A stretch of 17,983 nt of DNA from an uncultured Collinsella sp. (GTDB lineage: Bacteria > Actinomycetota > Coriobacteriia > Coriobacteriales > Coriobacteriaceae). The stretch covers positions 1 through 17,983 of the forward strand of contig CAUDAE010000023.1 in assembly GCA_958447445.1 (NCBI GenBank). Direction: 5' to 3'. Each line of letters starts with the position of its first letter. The first letter of the stretch is position 1. The position numbers and the translations under genes were made by a program. A model generated the notes under the pieces. That model worked only from the letters and a program-made list of their open reading frames with translations, had not been told where the DNA came from and made no database searches. Of this stretch, positions 14,155 through 17,983 are shown one piece after another.

Positions 14155-16467
14155 CTACGCCGACGCGCTGTCGCGAGCCGCCTGGCATGTAGGAGTCTGA
14201 CGCAGCGTAAGCGGCTTGTCCCCCGCCTCGGCCGACGTGGTCAGCGTATACGTGATCGTCGTCGTCTCGCCAGCATGCAGGTCAACGGTGCCCGAATAGA
14301 AGGGGATTCCATGCCACGTAGCGGCGCCAAGACCAAACTGGGTGCCCTCGACGGTCAGATCAGTAATGTTGGCGCCCGTCGGGGCAAACAACGAGACATT
14401 CAGACGCTCGTCGTCACGCGCGGCATCGGGTGCGCTCGCCGCAACGTAGTCGGGCAGCTTGCCAGCCTCCTCCTGCGTCATGATGTTCGTCAGAGTAACG
14501 GTGATGCGATACGAGCACGTGCCGTCGCCGTTCTTGATGCCCTGGCCGATCTGCGTGTCGGCGTTCAGATACCAGTCGAGCTTGGAGAAGCTCAGGTTGT
14601 TAAAGTAAACGCCGGCAACGGGATCGGCACTCGGATCATCCGGATCGGGCAGCGAAGCGTCAATGCCCGTCTCTTTGATGGCATTCTGCTCATCATCGTT
14701 TCTCATCCAAGCAATCAGACGGCCCTCTTCGGCACCGCGCTCGAATGCACCGACAAGCTTTGTAACGTCGACGTCACCGATGCCACCGAGAATCTTGTCG
14801 AAGGCGGCGCTGGCAACAGCCGCAAAGATGCCGTCCGATTCCTCGACCGGATAGTTCCAGTACACATCGTGCATGAGGACCTTTGCGGCGTTGGTGCCGT
14901 CGACAACCGTTCCGTCGGGCAGCGAGACATTACCGACCAGGCCCAGCAGATACTGCAGGAACACCGGGTCGATACCGATGACGCCATCAACGTCCTGTCC
15001 ATACTGGGACTTCCACAGCGCGGCGACACGCTGCGAGTTGCGGGGCCAATCAGGCGAATAGGTATTGCCCGAGTTGTACAGGTTGCTGTGGTTGCCGAAC
15101 AGCGCCTCATCCTCTTCGTCGACGCTCTCGACTGCCTCATCCTCACTGAGTCCAATGCGGGGAACAAACTCGCCAATCGACATCTGGCCGTCGGTGACCG
15201 AAATCAGGCCCTGCGAACCGCCAAAGCCGCCGCAAGCACGGATCTCGACGTTGTTCATGGCGTACATAAGGTAGTTGCGCGTCTGGCCGTTGGCGCCGAG
15301 CATCTGGGGAAGGACGGGGGCGACCTTCTCCGCCGCGTCAACCGCGCCGTTGAGGGTGGCAAAGCCGTCCTTGGCCTTATCGACCAGCTCGGTCACCTGG
15401 GAAATATGAGTATCGCCAATGCCCTGGACCTTCTCGTTGGCGCTCTTGAACACTTTCGAGCTGCTGGAAAGCGAATCGGCGACCGCCTGCAGCGCGGACA
15501 CGTTAATCATGCCGTCCTGGAACAGCTTGCCGGGCGTGGCCTGCGAAAGGTTGTCGGCCATGGGAACCAGCGCGTTGCTCGAGACATCGGACAGGGCATC
15601 AATCATGGTGCGGGCCGCATTGATATCGCTGCCATACACCGGGATAAACGAAGCCGCCGTCCACAGCGGGCTCGAGGTCTCCGCCTTCATGCTGTTACAG
15701 AGCTCATCGATCTTCTTCGCGTCGTCAGGCAGCGTCGAAAAATCGCCCGACGTGACCTTATCCTTAAGGCCACCGACGATCTCGACAGCCTCCTTCGCTT
15801 CGCTCTTTACGGTCTTTGCCGAGTTAAGCAGCATAAAGCCGCCTGCGCCAAGCACAACGAGAAGCACCGCGACTACAGCGGCAATAATGGCGCCGGTGTG
15901 ACGCTTTTTGCGCTCGCCCTTGCGATGGCGATGACGGACCAGACCGTCAGAGGTCGAACTCGACGAAGCATCGCTACCGTAGTTCAAGCCAAAATCGTAA
16001 TAATCTTCCTTGGAACCCGAGCCCGCAAACTCGGCACCGCTATCATCCAGGCGGGCAAACGTGCCAGTCTCGGAGGCGCCGGTGTAGATCGTGCCGAGGT
16101 TACCCGTAAGCCCCGCGCCACCGGCAGAGGGAGTATTGTTGTCGGCCTTGCCGGCATTAACGTTGCCGGCAGCATTCGCGGCGTTGGCAGCACCTGCGTT
16201 GTTCGCAGGCACCGAAGGAGCCCCGCTCGGCTGCGACGCGGAGGTTGCACCGCCCGCAAAGACATTCCCTTTTGCACGGCCGGTCTTTTTTGCCTTTTGA
16301 GACTGCTCGTACAGAGCGGTAAACATCGCCGTCTCGCCCGGGGACACGCGCTTACCGGAACCGCCCTGTCCAGCGCCGCCCGGCGTGCCGGCCTTACCAG
16401 CCCCGTTCGGACGCGGCGGAACTGCAGGACGGCCGCTATCGCTGCCCTTAAAGTGATTACCAGCCAT
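14155..16467 (-). CDS. DUF4012-domain membrane-anchored surface protein
   Basis: A 770-residue protein of unknown biochemical function. Residues 1-180 are low complexity, rich in Gly, Ala, Asn and Ser, and probably disordered in the cytoplasm. A basic RHRHRKGERKKRH stretch precedes a single transmembrane helix (about 191-214), which gives a type II topology with a large exterior part. The DUF4012 core includes LGANGQTRNYLMYAMNNVEIRACGGFGGSQG (about 390-420; quoted here only as the region RNYLMYAMNN to GGFGGSQG), the usual hallmark of the family, and GIDPVFLQYLLGL later on. The start at 16467 is chosen because GAGGA sits seven bases upstream; the in-frame ATG nine codons earlier lacks a comparable site. 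DUF4012 proteins in actinobacteria often occur with surface-polysaccharide genes; a wall or glycan role next to glmM is inference. Confidence 0.85.
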   Translation of the reverse strand: MAGNHFKGSDSGRPAVPPRPNGAGKAGTPGGAGQGGSGKRVSPGETAMFTALYEQSQKAKKTGRAKGNVFAGGATSASQPSGAPSVPANNAGAANAANAAGNVNAGKADNNTPSAGGAGLTGNLGTIYTGASETGTFARLDDSGAEFAGSGSKEDYYDFGLNYGSDASSSSTSDGLVRHRHRKGERKKRHTGAIIAAVVAVLLVVLGAGGFMLLNSAKTVKSEAKEAVEIVGGLKDKVTSGDFSTLPDDAKKIDELCNSMKAETSSPLWTAASFIPVYGSDINAARTMIDALSDVSSNALVPMADNLSQATPGKLFQDGMINVSALQAVADSLSSSSKVFKSANEKVQGIGDTHISQVTELVDKAKDGFATLNGAVDAAEKVAPVLPQMLGANGQTRNYLMYAMNNVEIRACGGFGGSQGLISVTDGQMSIGEFVPRIGLSEDEAVESVDEEDEALFGNHSNLYNSGNTYSPDWPRNSQRVAALWKSQYGQDVDGVIGIDPVFLQYLLGLVGNVSLPDGTVVDGTNAAKVLMHDVYWNYPVEESDGIFAAVASAAFDKILGGIGDVDVTKLVGAFERGAEEGRLIAWMRNDDEQNAIKETGIDASLPDPDDPSADPVAGVYFNNLSFSKLDWYLNADTQIGQGIKNGDGTCSYRITVTLTNIMTQEEAGKLPDYVAASAPDAARDDERLNVSLFAPTGANITDLTVEGTQFGLGAATWHGIPFYSGTVDLHAGETTTITYTLTTSAEAGDKPLTLRQTPTCQAARDSASA

Positions 16468-16514
16468 AAAGAAATCCTCGCAATTGAGTCGCAATGAAAA
16501 AGTCCATAACGTTA

Positions 16515-16532
16515 CTAGTTTATGGCATTTTG
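16515..16532 (-). promoter_or_regulatory. Candidate promoter/regulatory element upstream of the DUF4012 gene
   Basis: On the minus strand CAAAATGCCATAAACTAG lies 47 bp before the DUF4012 start. The same sequence with a two-base insertion occurs at 1707-1726 upstream of the AbiEi/DUF559-like gene. TAAACT could serve as a -10 hexamer (4 of 6 consensus matches), but no convincing -35 is present in either place. Confidence 0.45.
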
Positions 16533-16616
16533 AGCATCGACAGCTAAACTCCAGACACGGACATCAATTGGCGGAAATGCGGCACAACACCTTTTCTGTC
16601 TTGGCGGAGGCGCCAG

Positions 16617-17639
16617 CTACACCGTGAGGAACATCATCACGATGATCATGGCAAAGCCGATAAGGTCGGTCGGCAAAAACACCGTGCCCAGCATAACGGC
16701 GCTGGTGATGGTCGCCGAAACCGGCTCCACAGTTCCGATGAGGCTCGCACGTACCGAGCCGATGTCCTTAACGCCCTGCATATAGAGCATGTAAGCAAAA
16801 AACGAGCCGATAACCACGAACACCGCGAGCGCCTCGACGCCGGCAGCGTCGAGCGCCGGCATATGCGCCCAGGGCTGCACGAAGACGCACGAGACCACGC
16901 CCGCCGTGAGCATTGCCGAACCCGTGACGATGGGGCTGCCGTATTCGGGCAGGATCTTGGCGGGAATCACCGCCATACACGCGGCGCTGACCGCACACAT
17001 AAGACCTGCTGCCAGGCCAAGCGGCGAAATATTCAGGCTGGTGGGGTCACCGCCGGTGGCGATTAAAAAGGTTCCACCCAGAGCCAGGCCAATGCCGATG
17101 ACTTCGCGAGTACGCGGCATACGGCGATCGATCACGCAGGCGTAGCCCATGATGATAACGAGCTGCAGGCACTGGAGCACCGTCGCGGTTCCGGCGTTCG
17201 TCAGGCGCACGGCCGAAAGATAGCAAAACTGGTTGAACAGCAGGCCAAAGGCGGTAAAGAGCAGCAGCTGCTTGCGATCGGCGGGTGTGGTCCAGAGCTT
17301 AATCAGGCGCTCGCGGTCGCGCGTAACAACCACGGCCATAAAGAGTAGACCGGCGAGAATCTGACGCACGCTCATAAGCCACAAGGTGTCGACGTGGTAG
17401 GTATCGAACAGAAAGCTCGCGCTGGTGCCCGAGAAGCCCCAAAACGAACCGCCCACCAGCGTAGCCAAGACGCCCGTGATCATCTTGCGCGACGACGCAT
17501 CGTTAAGGCGCTCGCGCCAGGCGCGGCGGGTGCTACGGCTGAGCTCGTCGATGCCCTCGGGCACATCAATGTTCGATATATCGGTCATCGGCACCGAAGC
17601 CCCTGCGCCTTCGACCTGCTCGACACACTCTTTGCTCAT
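16617..17639 (-). CDS. EamA/DMT-superfamily permease
   Basis: The 340-residue inner-membrane protein has a ~50-residue hydrophilic N-terminal tail followed by about ten hydrophobic segments arranged as two EamA repeats (first beginning ITGVLATLVGGSFWGFSGTSASFLF, second around ISPLGLAAGLMCAVSAACMAVIP). The second repeat ends with the family-type EPVSATITSAVMLGTVFLPTDLIGFAMII. The family exports or imports small metabolites such as amino acids or nucleosides; the substrate cannot be told from sequence. GGGGGAGTGG immediately before the ATG supports the start. The C-terminus ends right after the last helix with no hydrophilic tail. It is monocistronic or leads into the DUF4012 gene 149 bp downstream. 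Confidence 0.88.
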   Translation of the reverse strand: MSKECVEQVEGAGASVPMTDISNIDVPEGIDELSRSTRRAWRERLNDASSRKMITGVLATLVGGSFWGFSGTSASFLFDTYHVDTLWLMSVRQILAGLLFMAVVVTRDRERLIKLWTTPADRKQLLLFTAFGLLFNQFCYLSAVRLTNAGTATVLQCLQLVIIMGYACVIDRRMPRTREVIGIGLALGGTFLIATGGDPTSLNISPLGLAAGLMCAVSAACMAVIPAKILPEYGSPIVTGSAMLTAGVVSCVFVQPWAHMPALDAAGVEALAVFVVIGSFFAYMLYMQGVKDIGSVRASLIGTVEPVSATITSAVMLGTVFLPTDLIGFAMIIVMMFLTV

Positions 17640-17708
17640 TCCACTCCCCCGAAACAGCCTGGAAACAATTCGGCTTACCTTACCACGGCGAAGTCACCAG
17701 CTGGAGGC

Positions 17709-17731
17709 TTGTCCGCTTATCGGTAGGACAA
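17709..17731. promoter_or_regulatory. Small palindrome upstream of the EamA permease gene
   Basis: TTGTCC (17709-17714) and GGACAA (17726-17731) form a 6-bp inverted repeat with an 11-bp centre, 70-92 bp before the permease start. This is the spacing of a dimeric repressor site, but six-base arms can arise by chance. The rest of 17640-17870 shows nothing I can assign. Confidence 0.25.
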
Positions 17732-17870
17732 TTCCGCAGGTGTCTTTCCATAGCTCGATACCGCAATGGCCTTGCATTATGCGACAGCCAAATCGCGGCA
17801 GCAGGCTCTTTTAAAATGGATATGACGAAGCCCCCGAATTCCACAATGTAAGCGATTTTTAAAAATGTTC

Positions 17871-17899
17871 TTGCCACCGAGTTCAGGCTCCGTTATATT
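17871..17899 (+). promoter_or_regulatory. Promoter of the tRNA-Val gene
   Basis: A -35 TTGCCA (17871-17876) and a -10 TATATT (17894-17899) are separated by exactly 17 bp; each matches the consensus at five of six positions. The predicted start is about 20-25 bp before the mature tRNA. Confidence 0.85.
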
Positions 17900-17928
17900 A
17901 TCTCTTGCGCGCTTGCGCACCCTTGATC

Positions 17929-17983
17929 GGGCGTTTAGCTCAGGGGGAGAGCGCTTCCCTGACACGGAAGAGGTCAGAAGTTC
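17929..17983 (+). tRNA. tRNA-Val(GAC), 3' end outside the window
   Basis: The acceptor 5' strand GGGCGTT, then TA, D-stem GCTC/GAGC, anticodon stem CTTCC/GGAAG around loop CTGACAC (anticodon GAC), variable loop AGGTC and the start of the T arm are all present. The 3' T-stem, acceptor strand and CCA are cut off by the window edge. GAC reads GUC/GUU valine codons. Confidence 0.92.

Noticed and set aside
12794..14200. 468-codon open frame antisense to glmM
   Set aside because: Shadow frame; glmM has all catalytic motifs on the other strand.
14275..16497. 740-codon open frame antisense to the DUF4012 gene
   Set aside because: Mirror frame of a GC-rich gene; composition is Arg/Ala/Val/His-rich with no recognisable domain, while the opposite strand has a membrane helix, a clear DUF4012 core and a Shine-Dalgarno.

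Overview
The window is high-GC bacterial DNA from what is most likely a gut actinobacterium of the class Coriobacteriia, probably Collinsella or a close relative. That assignment is inference from protein character (long DUF4012 protein, coriobacterial-type AbiEi/DUF559-like protein), GC-rich codon use and the T-box-controlled pheST operon; no taxonomic marker gene is present.

Layout. A 5'-truncated pyruvate kinase gene with a strong intrinsic terminator opens the window (2-1473). Next come a 358-bp intergenic stretch holding a 17-bp perfect inverted repeat, and a plus-strand gene for an AbiEi-antitoxin-like protein with a C-terminal DUF559/Vsr-like nuclease-type domain (1832-2905). This gene converges on a minus-strand gene for a zinc-dependent phospholipase C-like protein, and the two stop codons overlap. 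The minus-strand block 3831-6544 encodes an energy-coupling-factor metal uptake system: CbiM/NikM with a fused NikN/PDGLE-like tail, the CbiQ/NikQ transmembrane component and the CbiO/NikO ATPase. It is preceded by a promoter and a near-textbook NikR operator (GTGTTAC-N14-GTAACAC), so nickel is the likely substrate.

The minus-strand pheS-pheT operon (6791-10384) follows. It has a long T-box leader whose conserved T-box sequence, terminator and candidate Phe (UUC) specifier are visible. Divergent from it is an M32 carboxypeptidase on the plus strand (10890-12473). Convergent to that are glmM (phosphoglucosamine mutase), a large DUF4012 membrane-anchored surface protein, and an EamA/DMT permease, all on the minus strand. 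A tRNA-Val(GAC) with a clear promoter is cut by the right end of the window.

Most of the window is housekeeping: glycolysis, Phe-tRNA charging, amino-sugar and cell-wall precursor supply, metal uptake. The less ordinary parts are: (i) the AbiEi/nuclease-like gene with an inverted repeat around its likely promoter; (ii) an 18-nt element shared between that upstream region and the upstream region of the DUF4012 gene, each also near an ATGCGGCA-type motif; (iii) the NikR-type operator; (iv) a ~99-nt imperfect hairpin between the convergent M32 and glmM genes. I saw no CRISPR array, insertion sequence, phage gene or rRNA.
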